The notes under the pieces: generated by a model
What the model saw: the letters and a program-made list of their open reading frames with translations, nothing else
What the model was told of the DNA's origin: nothing
The model's database searches: none
DNA from: Lachnospiraceae bacterium
GTDB taxonomy: Bacteria > Bacillota > Clostridia > Lachnospirales > Lachnospiraceae
Reading direction: 5' to 3'
NCBI GenBank assembly: GCA_024682555.1
Contig: JAIKZD010000053.1
Span: 1 to 64,000 of the forward strand
DNA length: 64,000 bases
Program-made: the position numbers and the translations under genes
In this document: positions 18,993 to 29,553 of the stretch, piece after piece
Layout of the letters: the number at the start of each line of letters is the position of its first letter
Position numbering within the stretch: position 1 is the stretch's first letter

Positions 18993-21201
18993 TTATTATA
19001 TTGTATAAAAACCTGATCTTCTTTCCGGAATTTTTTCTTCCGTTAAGGAGTTTAAGGAGGGAAGCATAGTTTTCCTTAAGTTTTGCGGATACAAGATCCG
19101 GGACGGTATCAGCGGCTGCGGGATCCGGCCTGTCATACAGGATCCTCTCATATATTTCCGTAAACATCAGAAGACCTGAAGGGGAGATATTCCTTTCCGC
19201 ACGTTTTCGGAATTCGGGGAGAGTCTCTCCGGTTTCGGGTCTTAAGTTAAGACAGTCAAGCACCAGAAAACATCTGTGGCAGAGTTCGATGATAAGCTCA
19301 GACCGGTTCATTTTTCTGAACCTGATCTCCCTTGTAAGAAGTCTTATGAAGACAATGATAAGGATGATCAGGAAGATCACACCGAGGATCAGGGATATAA
19401 CGGTAGCAAGGATTTTTCTCTTTAAAAGCCGCTCTTCTCTGAGCCGTTCCTGTTCACGCAGATATTCTTCATTTGCCAGAGCTTCGGTGCCCCGGTCATT
19501 TTCGGATAATGGATGACCGTTAATATCATCAATGCCATATATATCCCCTTTAAGGGACATATATGAACCGGGATCCATAAGAGGTTCGCCCCAGGCCGGC
19601 AGCGCCTTAAAGCCGGGGGTGGGTTCGAAAGGGATCCATCCTGCACCTTCTATATATGCTTCGGGCCAGGCGTGGGCCATATCGGACATCACCTTAACGG
19701 AAGAAAGCTCCGTTTCCGGGATCCTGTAGCCCTGCACATATCTGGCAGGGATCCCGACGGATCTTGCCATGAGCACAAAGGCGGTTGCATAATAGCTGCA
19801 AAAACCGGAAGTATTGTCAAAGAGAAAGTAATCAAGAAATTCTCCCCCGGAACCGATATCATCCGAAGGAAGATTTACTTCGGATGCATATTCATGACTG
19901 TTAAGCCATTTTTCTATATTAAGAAGTCTAAGATGATCTTTTCCGGCGTCGCTTATATTTTCATTTTCCGACAGATCTTTATCTGCTATCTCCCGTATAA
20001 AGGCTTCCGTTTCGGGAGAAAGACCGGGCTTTTCTCCGTAGATCTCCCCGATCCTGTTCCTGTATTTTGAAAGATCATCATAATCGGGGACAGCGCCGTT
20101 TTCACCGGAAAATCTTCCCGCAAGGGAATCCCAGGTTTCCCTGCTTATATCCCTAAGATGGGCGGTAAGATCCGTACCTCCCCTGTTTAGGATGTAGCCG
20201 CCCACTGAATAGGAATAACCGTATCTGTGCTTTTCCTGAAACATCACTTCGCTTCCGCTCATCATAAAGATCTTCTTATCGGCTCTGCCCGGGACGATCT
20301 TTGATGGAGTGAATGCATAGCCCGTTTTCATATCCTTTATCGTGATCCTGAATTCCCTGTAACCGAGAACATCTCTTATATTGTCGGGATAGGTCTCATA
20401 GACGGCACACAGTGTTTCGAGGGTGTCAAGGGTCCTTTCCGGAGCCTGTCTATTTCTGCCATCGTCTTTACCGGTATCTTCTTCCCAGTTTTTTCCGTTA
20501 AAATCGGAATATATCTTTCCGGTAAGATACACTGCTCCGGTATTGTTTCCGTTAAATGAGACATCAAAGACTTCCCGGGATTTCTTTCTGATCCCCGGAA
20601 GTAATTCCGCACTTGTGTCAAATCCTATGACCGCATTATCATAATCGGGTATTCCGAAGTCAAAACGACTGAAAAGTTTTCTTCCGCGGTCGGCCATTTT
20701 TTCAAAGGCACTTACCACAATACTCCAGTCAAGGGGTTTTTCCGATACGGGAATAAAACCGAGAATGAAAAACATTATAAGAAAATAGGGATAGAGAAAT
20801 ATCAGCAGGGATCTGTTTTTTCTGCCGGTTTTTTCCCTTATGACATCTGCCGAGAGCATCAAGGCAACTGTCAGGAGTGAGGAGACGGCTATCCTTTGGG
20901 GGGCGGTCTTAAATATCAGAAACAGTATCATGGAGACCGTTATCAGGATTACACCCGCAAGCTTTGTTTTTACATTCAGTGTTAATAATCCGCTCAGAAG
21001 GTATGAAAGCAGAAACAGGGCAATGATTACTACAGCGTATAAAAATCCCTGCATGGTACCGGAAAGGCTTTTCTCCGTCTGCGGATCCCCGGTTATCCGG
21101 GCGGTCATGCCCGACAGACTCTGCATGAGGATGGCTAAGAACAGGGGGATGGCATAGAACAGACGGTATGGAGATATGGTAATGAAAAATCTCTTATTCA
21201 C
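18970..21201 (-). CDS. transglutaminase-like (TgpA-type) membrane protein
   Basis: SGFCSYYATAFVLMARSVGIPARYVQGYRIPE...DMAHAWPEAYIEGAGWIPFEPTPGF; N-terminal multi-TM, C-terminal DUF4129-like. Confidence 0.92.
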   Translation of the reverse strand: MNKRFFITISPYRLFYAIPLFLAILMQSLSGMTARITGDPQTEKSLSGTMQGFLYAVVIIALFLLSYLLSGLLTLNVKTKLAGVILITVSMILFLIFKTAPQRIAVSSLLTVALMLSADVIREKTGRKNRSLLIFLYPYFLIMFFILGFIPVSEKPLDWSIVVSAFEKMADRGRKLFSRFDFGIPDYDNAVIGFDTSAELLPGIRKKSREVFDVSFNGNNTGAVYLTGKIYSDFNGKNWEEDTGKDDGRNRQAPERTLDTLETLCAVYETYPDNIRDVLGYREFRITIKDMKTGYAFTPSKIVPGRADKKIFMMSGSEVMFQEKHRYGYSYSVGGYILNRGGTDLTAHLRDISRETWDSLAGRFSGENGAVPDYDDLSKYRNRIGEIYGEKPGLSPETEAFIREIADKDLSENENISDAGKDHLRLLNIEKWLNSHEYASEVNLPSDDIGSGGEFLDYFLFDNTSGFCSYYATAFVLMARSVGIPARYVQGYRIPETELSSVKVMSDMAHAWPEAYIEGAGWIPFEPTPGFKALPAWGEPLMDPGSYMSLKGDIYGIDDINGHPLSENDRGTEALANEEYLREQERLREERLLKRKILATVISLILGVIFLIILIIVFIRLLTREIRFRKMNRSELIIELCHRCFLVLDCLNLRPETGETLPEFRKRAERNISPSGLLMFTEIYERILYDRPDPAAADTVPDLVSAKLKENYASLLKLLNGRKNSGKKIRFLYNIITRSEYRL

Positions 21202-21204
21202 CTG

Positions 21205-22284
21205 TTACCCCCTTTCCGTCCTGAATATACTTACATTTTTTCCGGCTTTTCTGAGATGATCCGAGAGTATATCCGTGTTGCCGTCATTTTTTGAAGTGAT
21301 CACCGTCAGATTGTTTTCCGACAGAAGGGCTTCGTTCCCGCCAAGGGAGAAAATAAAGGATCCCGCGGAAAAATCTTTATCAAAGGTCATTTCCGATACT
21401 TTATCGTAATAATACGTAAACTCATTCTGACTGTTGACGGTTATATACATAAGTCCGTTCTTCTGCAGTGCAAGGAGATAGACGGGCTCATTCTGCCTTA
21501 AGTAATACAGGGTGAGAGTGAGGATGGACCTGATTATTTCGTTTTCCGAGGGAATATATTCATATATGTCATCCGTATATCTGCAGGTATCGGGGATAAG
21601 GATCATGCCGTTTTTTCCTTCTCCCGTATCCCTGCGTACAAGAAGGGTGTCCATTCTGGCGCTTATTTTCCAGTTGATCCTTGAAAGGGTATCTCCCGGG
21701 GAGTAATCCCTTACGATAACATCCGGCATATCGGGCGTATCCGAAATAACGGGAAGGGTATCCGAAGAGATTCCTTCCTGAGAGAGGGGGTCATGTATGA
21801 TCTCGGGTTTTACGATGACCCGTAAGGGTTCGGGGTTGTTAAAGGATATGCGTATCAGACGAAGAGGATCGGTCAGGGTGATCCTTTTTACCCCTACCTC
21901 GTACTCACCCCGGTATCTGCAAATCAGTCTTGTCTCAAGCCTTATCCCCTCCCCTGGAGGCAGTTCGTATTCCTCATCATCATTAAGTCCTTCAATCCCG
22001 GAAAATGAACTGTAAAGACTCAGTCTTATGCTGCAAAAGAGGACCGGAAATTCATTCTGAAGGGTGATATAGTAGGGTATGCTCTTATTGGCATAAAGAT
22101 TCCTCGTGCCGATCTCCTGATATATCCGGTAAGTGAAGAATACATATATGAGATATAAAAAGGACACAATGGGAATGGCGGTGAACATTATGAACAAGGA
22201 GTAGCTTACCGTTCCTCCGTAAAAGCTTACTCCGATAAGAGACAGTATCCAGATAAACAAGAAAACTGTCCTGTTTCTTTTCAT
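21205..22284 (-). CDS. DUF58 domain protein
   Basis: VRDYSPGDTLSRINWKISARMDTLLVRR DUF58 core; operon position with MoxR. Confidence 0.9.
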   Translation of the reverse strand: MKRNRTVFLFIWILSLIGVSFYGGTVSYSLFIMFTAIPIVSFLYLIYVFFTYRIYQEIGTRNLYANKSIPYYITLQNEFPVLFCSIRLSLYSSFSGIEGLNDDEEYELPPGEGIRLETRLICRYRGEYEVGVKRITLTDPLRLIRISFNNPEPLRVIVKPEIIHDPLSQEGISSDTLPVISDTPDMPDVIVRDYSPGDTLSRINWKISARMDTLLVRRDTGEGKNGMILIPDTCRYTDDIYEYIPSENEIIRSILTLTLYYLRQNEPVYLLALQKNGLMYITVNSQNEFTYYYDKVSEMTFDKDFSAGSFIFSLGGNEALLSENNLTVITSKNDGNTDILSDHLRKAGKNVSIFRTERG

Positions 22285-23225
22285 CTGCCGCTTTGCGCCT
22301 CCATGGGAACCTTTACGGAAAGGATAAGCGATCTGAGGATCTTTTCGGGACTTTCAGAACCGATCCTTGCTTCATTTGTAAGCTTCAGTCTGTGTACCAT
22401 CACATTAAGTGCCACCGCCTTGACATCATCGGGTGTTACATAGTCCCTGCCTTCGATGAAGGCTCTGGCCCGGGATGCATCGGTAAGAGCCAGAAAAGCC
22501 CTGGGGCTCAAGCCCGTGACAAATCTTTTGTCGGTTCTTGTCAGTTCCGTGATATCCCTGATGTATTTGAGAACAGAGTCATTTATATACACTTTCTCTG
22601 CCTGTGCCTGAAGCTTAAGGATATCTGCTGCGGTGCAGACAGGTTCTGCTTTTTCCGAAAGCTCACCTGATAGGTGTTTCTTTGCCATAAGGATCTCGGA
22701 TCCCTCATCGGGATAGCCTATGGAGATCCGCATCAGAAAACGGTCGGTCTGAGCCTCGGGAAGAGGATAGGTCCCGAGAAACCCGATGGGATTCTGCGTT
22801 GCAATGACAATAAAGGGCTTAGGGAGTTTTATCTGATTTCCGTCAACACTTACCTGTCCCTCCGCCATTGCTTCAAGCAGAGAAGACTGGGTCTTGGGCG
22901 AGGTCCGGTTGATCTCGTCCGCGAGGATTATCTGGTTCATGATAACACCTTCATGGAATTCGAATTCCCTTGTTGCCATGTTATAAACCGATATTCCAAG
23001 CACATCTCCGGGGAGTGTATCGGGTGTAAACTGTATCCTTGCGAAACTTGCATCTATACTGTCTGCGAGGGTCTTTGCAAGGGTGGTTTTTCCCACTCCC
23101 GGAACATCCTCGATGAGAATGTGCCCCTTTGCAAGAAGAGCGGTCAGTACCATTTCGGTGACATCTTCCTTTCCCACAAAGTACTTATTGATCTGATCCC
23201 TGATCTTTATTAACAGCTCTTTCAT
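22281..23225 (-). CDS. MoxR-family AAA ATPase
   Basis: HILIEDVPGVGKTTLAKTLA Walker A, IILADEINRTSPKTQSSLLEAM Walker B, ATQNPIGFLGTYPLPEAQTDRF. Confidence 0.96.
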   Translation of the reverse strand: MKELLIKIRDQINKYFVGKEDVTEMVLTALLAKGHILIEDVPGVGKTTLAKTLADSIDASFARIQFTPDTLPGDVLGISVYNMATREFEFHEGVIMNQIILADEINRTSPKTQSSLLEAMAEGQVSVDGNQIKLPKPFIVIATQNPIGFLGTYPLPEAQTDRFLMRISIGYPDEGSEILMAKKHLSGELSEKAEPVCTAADILKLQAQAEKVYINDSVLKYIRDITELTRTDKRFVTGLSPRAFLALTDASRARAFIEGRDYVTPDDVKAVALNVMVHRLKLTNEARIGSESPEKILRSLILSVKVPMEAQSGR

Positions 23226-23308
23226 TTACTCATGATCTCCGTGTTATTCTGTACAGCGTTTTATCATTCTTAACTGCATTGTTTTGACACGCATTTTCTG
23301 CCTGCCCG

Positions 23309-23959
23309 TTATGTACCCTCTGATCTGTGATCCTTCCGGTATTCGTAGCACAGTTTATCGTATACCCTGCCGTCAGCCGTGATACCGTCTTTTTCGGTTC
23401 CTACGAGCTTCATGCCGGATTTTTCGAGGACTCTCCTGGAAGGGATATCTTCATGGGCACACCGGGCAGTCACGCAGGAGATGCCTTCGTTCTGTGTCAG
23501 ATATTCAAGGACTTTTGTCAGTGCTTCCGTTGCAAAACCGCGTCCCTGCCATGCTCTGCGGACACAGAAGCGTATCTTCATATGATCGCGCTCTTTATCA
23601 TATGCCCCGATGGTGCCCACAATTACGTCATCAACATCCATTACCCATGAATAGAGATCCCCGGGATCTGCTTCAAAGCACTCATACAGCTGTGCTGCGT
23701 CATCACTGCGATATTTTCTGAGGATCAGGTTTTCGGTCCACAGCTCTGCTGTTCCATGGGGTATGATCTCCTTTATGGTTTCGATCTGTGAATTGCAGAT
23801 CAGGCAGTCTTCAATGAAAAGTCCATCCTCATCTATTCCGTATTCACATTCCAGAAATTCGGCTCCCCCATATCCCGCGCGGCCCGAAAAGGAATCCCCG
23901 TATATATCTCTGATGTAAACATACTTTCCGTCGTATTCAGAAAGATCCATTGCTGCCAC
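23309..23959 (-). CDS. GNAT-family N-acetyltransferase with an N-terminal extension
   Basis: ENLILRKYRSDDAAQLYE; RRAWQGRGFATEALTKVLEYL. Confidence 0.88.
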   Translation of the reverse strand: MAAMDLSEYDGKYVYIRDIYGDSFSGRAGYGGAEFLECEYGIDEDGLFIEDCLICNSQIETIKEIIPHGTAELWTENLILRKYRSDDAAQLYECFEADPGDLYSWVMDVDDVIVGTIGAYDKERDHMKIRFCVRRAWQGRGFATEALTKVLEYLTQNEGISCVTARCAHEDIPSRRVLEKSGMKLVGTEKDGITADGRVYDKLCYEYRKDHRSEGT

Positions 23960-24126
23960 CGGCCGATATCACCTTTCGTTAAATTTACGATCTTTTATAT
24001 TTTATCATGAAGAGCATAAATATAAAAAGGGAGTATCATCGGGATTGATACTTGATACGGGCTGCACGCTGATGTATCATATTTGTCGTACATACTGTGT
24101 TTTCAGGAAAAGAAAGGAGACAGCCG

Positions 24127-24915
24127 GTGAAAAAGTCAATGTTATTTTTCGCAGGTCTTTCAATGAGCGGAATGCTTGTATTAAGCGGATGTAACGGTGC
24201 AGGCGCAGCAAATACGGTGAGTGTTGCCGACGTTAAAGAAGAGACCGCCGTTTTGGATGAAGAAATAAAAGAAGATGAAGAGATAAAAGAAGATGAGGAG
24301 CCTGTCATTACGGAAGAAGAGCAGGAAAATGAAGACAGGGATGAAGTTCAGGGTATGCTGTATGAGCAGTATTCCGATATCATCACGGATCTTGATGAAA
24401 GATGGGATCAGTTCACTCTTGTTTATTTTGCCGGGGAAGATTATCCCGATGTTATTGTTTCAAGCACCGAGACTGATATGAACAGTCTGCAGGAATATCA
24501 GATCATCACCCGCAGCAGAGCAGGCGCGGAGGTGATCGATGATCTGAGGGACGGTGTTGCCGGTGCGGGCGGATACAGAGGAGATCTTTATTATGTTCCG
24601 AAGAGCGGCATACTGTATGAGTGTACATATAATGCGCCTCTTAACAATCCGGAAGATTATATCTATCTTCTTGACGACGGTCATCTCAACCTTTATGCTT
24701 CCGGCAGGACCGAGGTTATGGACGGATATGAGGGGCCCGATGATAAGGAGCATATGACCTGGTTCTGGAATAATGAGGAAGTTACGCCTGAAGAGTATGA
24801 GAAAAAACTGAATGAGGAAACCATGAACTTAAGCGGCGAAGCTCTCTCAACGCTGCCTTATGTTGACAGGGAAACCGTTTTAAACGAACTGGCCGAAACC
24901 ATGAAGCAGCAATAA
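24127..24915 (+). CDS. hypothetical lipoprotein
   Basis: GTG start; signal peptide with LVLSGCNG lipobox; acidic (EEIKED)n repeat. Confidence 0.72.
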   Translation: MKKSMLFFAGLSMSGMLVLSGCNGAGAANTVSVADVKEETAVLDEEIKEDEEIKEDEEPVITEEEQENEDRDEVQGMLYEQYSDIITDLDERWDQFTLVYFAGEDYPDVIVSSTETDMNSLQEYQIITRSRAGAEVIDDLRDGVAGAGGYRGDLYYVPKSGILYECTYNAPLNNPEDYIYLLDDGHLNLYASGRTEVMDGYEGPDDKEHMTWFWNNEEVTPEEYEKKLNEETMNLSGEALSTLPYVDRETVLNELAETMKQQ

Positions 24916-24979
24916 AAGCGGCAATAATACAAAAGCGGAAAAATAAAAAAATGATTGACAGGTAAGATAAAGTCATGTT

Positions 24980-25315
24980 ATTTATATTTTCGTGAGCGGA
25001 ATCGAAGATCCTTTCACGAAGCAAACCGATGAGAAAGAGTAGTAGGTACTGTCACTTCTTAAAAGAGAGCCGCAGGCGGTGGGATTGCGGTAAAGAATAC
25101 AGCTCCGAATGGACTTTCGAGGGCAAACGGAAAACCCTTAAGAGACTTTATAAAACTTTGAAGGGTGAGTATGGGAGACGGAGCAGACTCTCCGTTAACA
25201 AAGTCAGCATATGTTGGTATGCGTTGAGTGGATGCAGATGCATCAAGCCGGGTGGCACCGCAGGAGATCATTTATCCTGTCCCAGCACTTAAGTGATATG
25301 GGACAGGTTTTTTTT
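24980..25315 (+). promoter_or_regulatory. T-box leader, UGG (Trp) specifier, with terminator
   Basis: AGTA box near 25036; GAA-TGG-A specifier with TGG at 25110-25112, next to CTTTC able to pair with upstream GAAAG; GGGTGGCACCGC T-box at 25250-25261; terminator CCTGTCCCA...TGGGACAGGTTTTTTTT at 25276-25315. Confidence 0.92.
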
Positions 25316-25421
25316 ATCTTGATCCTGACCATGTCTTTACCAACGTAAAAGGCCGGATTAAAGGCCTGAAGAGATCATTGTTACGGTTTCTGCAAAATAT
25401 GCAGGGAAAAGGAGAAAGACT

Positions 25422-26504
25422 ATGAAGAAGAATCATGGAAAATTAACGGCATTACTGATGACGGCAGCTTTATCATTCGGGCTTATGGCCTGTGCGGCAC
25501 CCGGAGGGACGGTGCAGGAAGCACCCGGCGGACAGGCACAGGAAGAAGCGGCAGCTGAAACGGGAACGGTCTATAAGGTGGGTATCTGCAATTATGTGGA
25601 TGATGCATCCTTAAACCAGATCGTTGACAATATCGAAGGTCAGCTTGAAAAGCTTGGACAGGAAAACGGCGTGACTTTTGAGATATCCTATGATAACTGC
25701 AATGCGGATGCAAATGTTCTCAATCAGATAATAGCAAACTTTATCGCCGATGAGGTTGACCTGATGGTAGGTGTGGCTACGCCCGTTGCCATGGCAATGC
25801 AGAGCCTTACGGAAGGCAAGGATATACCGGTGGTATTTGCGGCGGTTTCTGATCCCGAAGGCGCAGCCTTAGTTGAGTCAAACGATGCACCCGGTGCAAA
25901 CCTTACGGGTACGAGTGATTTTCTTGATACAAACGCGGTAATGAACCTCATATTTGCAAATGATCCGGATGCAAAGAAGATCGGTCTTCTCTATGACATA
26001 GGACAGGATGCAAGTACCGCGCCCATCGAGGCAGCAAAGGCATATCTTGATGATAAGGGGATCGGGTATGTTGAGCATACCGGGACAAATGTTGATGAGA
26101 TTTCGCTTGCTGCACAGGCTATGGTATCGGATGGTGTTGATGCTGTATTTACACCGACCGACAACACTGTAATGACCGCAGAGCTTACAATTTACGAAAC
26201 ACTTGCAAATGCAGGGATCCCCCACTATACGGGAGCAGATTCCTTTGCACTTAACGGAGCTTTCGTGGGCTATGGTGTCGACTATGCAAATCTCGGAGTG
26301 GAAACGGCAAACATGGTCAAGGGGATTCTTGTTGATGGAAACGATCCCGCTTCCACACCGGTAATGACTTTTGATAACGGCACGGCCACGGTGAATACCG
26401 AAACCTGCGAGGCCCTGGGACTCGATCTTGAAACGGTCAAGGCAGCTTTTGAACCCTACTGCTTAAGGATCGAAGAGATAACCACTGCCGAAAGTTTTGA
26501 ATAA
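25422..26504 (+). CDS. trpX: ABC transporter substrate-binding lipoprotein (TrpX-like)
   Basis: ABC_sub_bind family (VGICNYVDDASLNQIVDNIEGQL..., FTPTDNTVMTAEL); lipobox LMACAAP; downstream of Trp T-box. Confidence 0.88.
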   Translation: MKKNHGKLTALLMTAALSFGLMACAAPGGTVQEAPGGQAQEEAAAETGTVYKVGICNYVDDASLNQIVDNIEGQLEKLGQENGVTFEISYDNCNADANVLNQIIANFIADEVDLMVGVATPVAMAMQSLTEGKDIPVVFAAVSDPEGAALVESNDAPGANLTGTSDFLDTNAVMNLIFANDPDAKKIGLLYDIGQDASTAPIEAAKAYLDDKGIGYVEHTGTNVDEISLAAQAMVSDGVDAVFTPTDNTVMTAELTIYETLANAGIPHYTGADSFALNGAFVGYGVDYANLGVETANMVKGILVDGNDPASTPVMTFDNGTATVNTETCEALGLDLETVKAAFEPYCLRIEEITTAESFE

Positions 26505-26548
26505 AAAAGATCTCAAAAGAGAAATAACGGATCAGACAGGATGAAGAT

Positions 26549-27460
26549 ATGAGTAATATACTGCCATTGTTTCAAACCGCATTGGAACTCGGACTTATAG
26601 GTTCACTTACGGTCCTGGCTCTTTTTCTGAGCTATTCCATGCTGAATGTATGCGACCTCTCAACCGACGGATGTTTTACACTGGGAGCCTGTGTGGGCGC
26701 AGCTGTCGCGATCTCGGGGCACCCGTATCTGTCAATAATCGCTGCCATGCTTGCCGGGATCCTGTCAGGATTTATAACGGCATTTCTGCAGACCAAAATG
26801 GGTGTGGACAGCCTGCTTGCGGGAATAATAATGAATACGGCCCTGTATTCGATAAATATCGCCATCATGGGCGGGAGCTCGCTGTTAAACATGAACAAGA
26901 CAGAGACAGTCTTTACAAAACTGAGTTCTGCACTTACCGATACCGTCCTGTCCGATGGATATAAGCTTATAGTAGCTGCGATCGCTGTTTTTGCGGTCGC
27001 AGCTTTCCTGTATTTTTTCTTAAAGACCAGGATAGGTCTTTCCATAAGAGCTACCGGAAACAACCCGGAAATGGTCCGCTCATCCTCCATAAATCCTGCC
27101 ATGACAACGATAGTCGGGCTATGTGTTGCAAATGCATTCACCGCCCTTTCGGGATGTCTTCTGGCCCAGTCACAGAAATCGGTAAATATCGATATCGGAC
27201 AGGGAATGGTAACGGTGGCCCTTGCATCTCTTCTTATCGGAGGAACCTTCATCCGGAGCAGGAGGATAGGTTTCAGACTGATAGGAACGGTTGTGGGAGC
27301 CTTTATCTTCAGACTTGTGTATACCCTGGCACTCAGGTTCAACATGCCTGCCTACATGTTAAAGCTTGTATCTTCCGTGATAGTTATAATCGCCATCTCG
27401 GGGCCTTATTTAAAGAGCAGGTTTCCCGAGTTTTACAAGAAGATGGGGAGGAAGGGATAA
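26549..27460 (+). CDS. trpY: ABC transporter permease (TrpY-like, branched-chain permease fold)
   Basis: Multi-TM; LCDLSTDGCFTLGACVGAA; RATGNNPEMVRSSSINPA. Confidence 0.88.
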   Translation: MSNILPLFQTALELGLIGSLTVLALFLSYSMLNVCDLSTDGCFTLGACVGAAVAISGHPYLSIIAAMLAGILSGFITAFLQTKMGVDSLLAGIIMNTALYSINIAIMGGSSLLNMNKTETVFTKLSSALTDTVLSDGYKLIVAAIAVFAVAAFLYFFLKTRIGLSIRATGNNPEMVRSSSINPAMTTIVGLCVANAFTALSGCLLAQSQKSVNIDIGQGMVTVALASLLIGGTFIRSRRIGFRLIGTVVGAFIFRLVYTLALRFNMPAYMLKLVSSVIVIIAISGPYLKSRFPEFYKKMGRKG

Positions 27461-28246
27461 ATGCTTGAGATAAAAAACATATCAATGACCTTTAATCCCG
27501 GCACGGTAAATGAAAAGAAGGCCCTTTCGGACCTTTCACTTTCCGTTAATGACGGAGATGTCATATCCATAATCGGTTCAAACGGTGCGGGAAAATCAAC
27601 TCTGTTTAATGCTATAGCGGGCTCTTTTATCGTTGACTGCGGACAGATCTGTCTTGACGGAAAAGACATCACTTTTACACCCGAGCACGTGAGAGCAAGG
27701 GAGATAGGCCGTCTGTTTCAGGATCCTTTAAAAGGAACGGCTCCCGACATGAGCATAGAAGAAAACCTTTCCCTGGCAGCCGGATCGGGAGGATGGCTCA
27801 GCCGCATTTCAAAAAAGGAAAAACAGATCCTCAGGGAGAAGGTTGCTCTCCTTGGCATGGGACTTGAAGACAGGATGGACAGCCCGGTAGGACTGTTGTC
27901 CGGAGGACAGAGACAGGCCCTGACCCTTCTTATGGCAACCATCAATCCGCCCAAGCTTCTGCTCCTTGATGAACATACGGCAGCACTTGATCCCGCAACC
28001 AGCGAGAAGGTGATGGAACTTACGCGGAAGATAGCGGATGAAAACAGACTGACCTGCCTTATTATAACCCATAACATGCAGTCCGCCCTAAACCAGGGCA
28101 ACAGGACGCTGATGATGGAAGAGGGAAAAATAATACTTGATATCTGCGGGGAAGAACGTGATAAAATGACGGTAGAGGATCTGTTAAAACTGTTCAGGGA
28201 AAGATCCGGTCATGAGATGCTTAACGACAGGATACTGCTGTCGTAA
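27461..28246 (+). CDS. trpZ: ABC transporter ATP-binding protein (TrpZ-like)
   Basis: SIIGSNGAGKSTLFNAIAGS Walker A, LLSGGQRQALTLLMA signature, LLLLDEHTAALDP Walker B. Confidence 0.92.
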   Translation: MLEIKNISMTFNPGTVNEKKALSDLSLSVNDGDVISIIGSNGAGKSTLFNAIAGSFIVDCGQICLDGKDITFTPEHVRAREIGRLFQDPLKGTAPDMSIEENLSLAAGSGGWLSRISKKEKQILREKVALLGMGLEDRMDSPVGLLSGGQRQALTLLMATINPPKLLLLDEHTAALDPATSEKVMELTRKIADENRLTCLIITHNMQSALNQGNRTLMMEEGKIILDICGEERDKMTVEDLLKLFRERSGHEMLNDRILLS

Positions 28247-28301
28247 AACGGTATCAGCATGATATTCGGACAGACAGACCGGATCTACGGAAGGAGAAGA
28301 G

Positions 28302-29429
28302 ATGGAAAGATCAAAAGTATATTTTACCGATTTCAGAACAGTTCTGGGTGTAAGCTTAACGGCAAAACTCCAGAAACTGATAAGACTTGCAGGCATAGGA
28401 AGTATTGATATGGACGGCAAGTTTGTGGCGATCAAGATGCATTTCGGAGAGCTCGGTAATCTTGCCTATCTTCGCCCCAATTACGCAAAGGCAGTGGCTG
28501 ATGTTATAAAGGAGAACAACGGTCTTCCTTTCCTTACCGACTGCAACACCCTGTATCCCGGCAGCAGAAAGCATGCACTTGAGCATCTTGACTGTGCAAA
28601 CATAAATGGTTTCAATCCCACAACAACAGGCTGTCAGATCATAATAGCCGATGGGCTTCGGGGAACCGATGATGTTATCGTACCGGTTCCAAACGGCGAA
28701 TACTGTAAGGAAGCCTATATAGGACATGCCGTTATGGATGCGGATGTGATCATTTCTCTCAATCATTTCAAGGGTCACGAACAGGCCGGCTTCGGCGGTG
28801 CCATAAAGAATATCGGAATGGGCTGCGGTTCACGCGCGGGAAAGATGCATCAGCATAACAGCGGTCAGCCCCATGTGACAGAAGATCTCTGCAGGGGATG
28901 TAAGAGATGCGCAAGGGAATGCGGCTCCGATGCCATAAGTTACAGGGAGGACGGCAAGGCCCGGATAGATCCGGAAAAATGCAAGGGCTGCGGACGATGC
29001 ATAGGTGCCTGCGCCTTTGACGCCATAGAGAACAATAACTGGGATGCACCCGTGATGCTTGGAAGACGAATGGCAGAATATACGGCTGCGGTACTGAATG
29101 GAAGACCCAGTTTTCATATAAGTCTCATTACCGATGTATCGCCAAACTGTGACTGCCACGGAGAGAATGATGCCCCGATACTTCCTGATATCGGAATGCT
29201 TGCATCCTTTGATCCGGTAGCCCTTGATAAGGCCTGTGTGGATCTGTGCCAGAAGGCAGAGCCCATAAGAAACAGCCAGCTTGGAGACAATATGGCATCC
29301 CCTCATTTCCATGATCACGGAAACGTATGGCAGAACAGCAATCCCAATGTTTCCTGGGCTGAGACCCTTGAACATGCGGAGAAGATAGGAGTGGGAACAA
29401 GGGAATACGAGCTTGTTACCATGAAGTAA
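28302..29429 (+). CDS. DUF362 domain 4Fe-4S ferredoxin-type protein
   Basis: DUF362 (ISLNHFKGHEQAGFGGAIKNIGMGCGSRAGK) with CRGCKRCARECG and CKGCGRCIGAC clusters. Confidence 0.92.
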   Translation: MERSKVYFTDFRTVLGVSLTAKLQKLIRLAGIGSIDMDGKFVAIKMHFGELGNLAYLRPNYAKAVADVIKENNGLPFLTDCNTLYPGSRKHALEHLDCANINGFNPTTTGCQIIIADGLRGTDDVIVPVPNGEYCKEAYIGHAVMDADVIISLNHFKGHEQAGFGGAIKNIGMGCGSRAGKMHQHNSGQPHVTEDLCRGCKRCARECGSDAISYREDGKARIDPEKCKGCGRCIGACAFDAIENNNWDAPVMLGRRMAEYTAAVLNGRPSFHISLITDVSPNCDCHGENDAPILPDIGMLASFDPVALDKACVDLCQKAEPIRNSQLGDNMASPHFHDHGNVWQNSNPNVSWAETLEHAEKIGVGTREYELVTMK

Positions 29430-29553
29430 GACAACGGTATATATTTGCAGGTGCCGGCAGGCAGCCGGTAAGATATCTGATATAATGTCAGGGGCGGTTT
29501 TGTCCCTGACATCATTATGAATAAAAATTTTCAATACGAAAAAAGGGATTGAA

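Noticed and set aside
26632-27345. 237-aa antisense ORF
   Set aside because: Opposite the trpY-like permease; no independent support.
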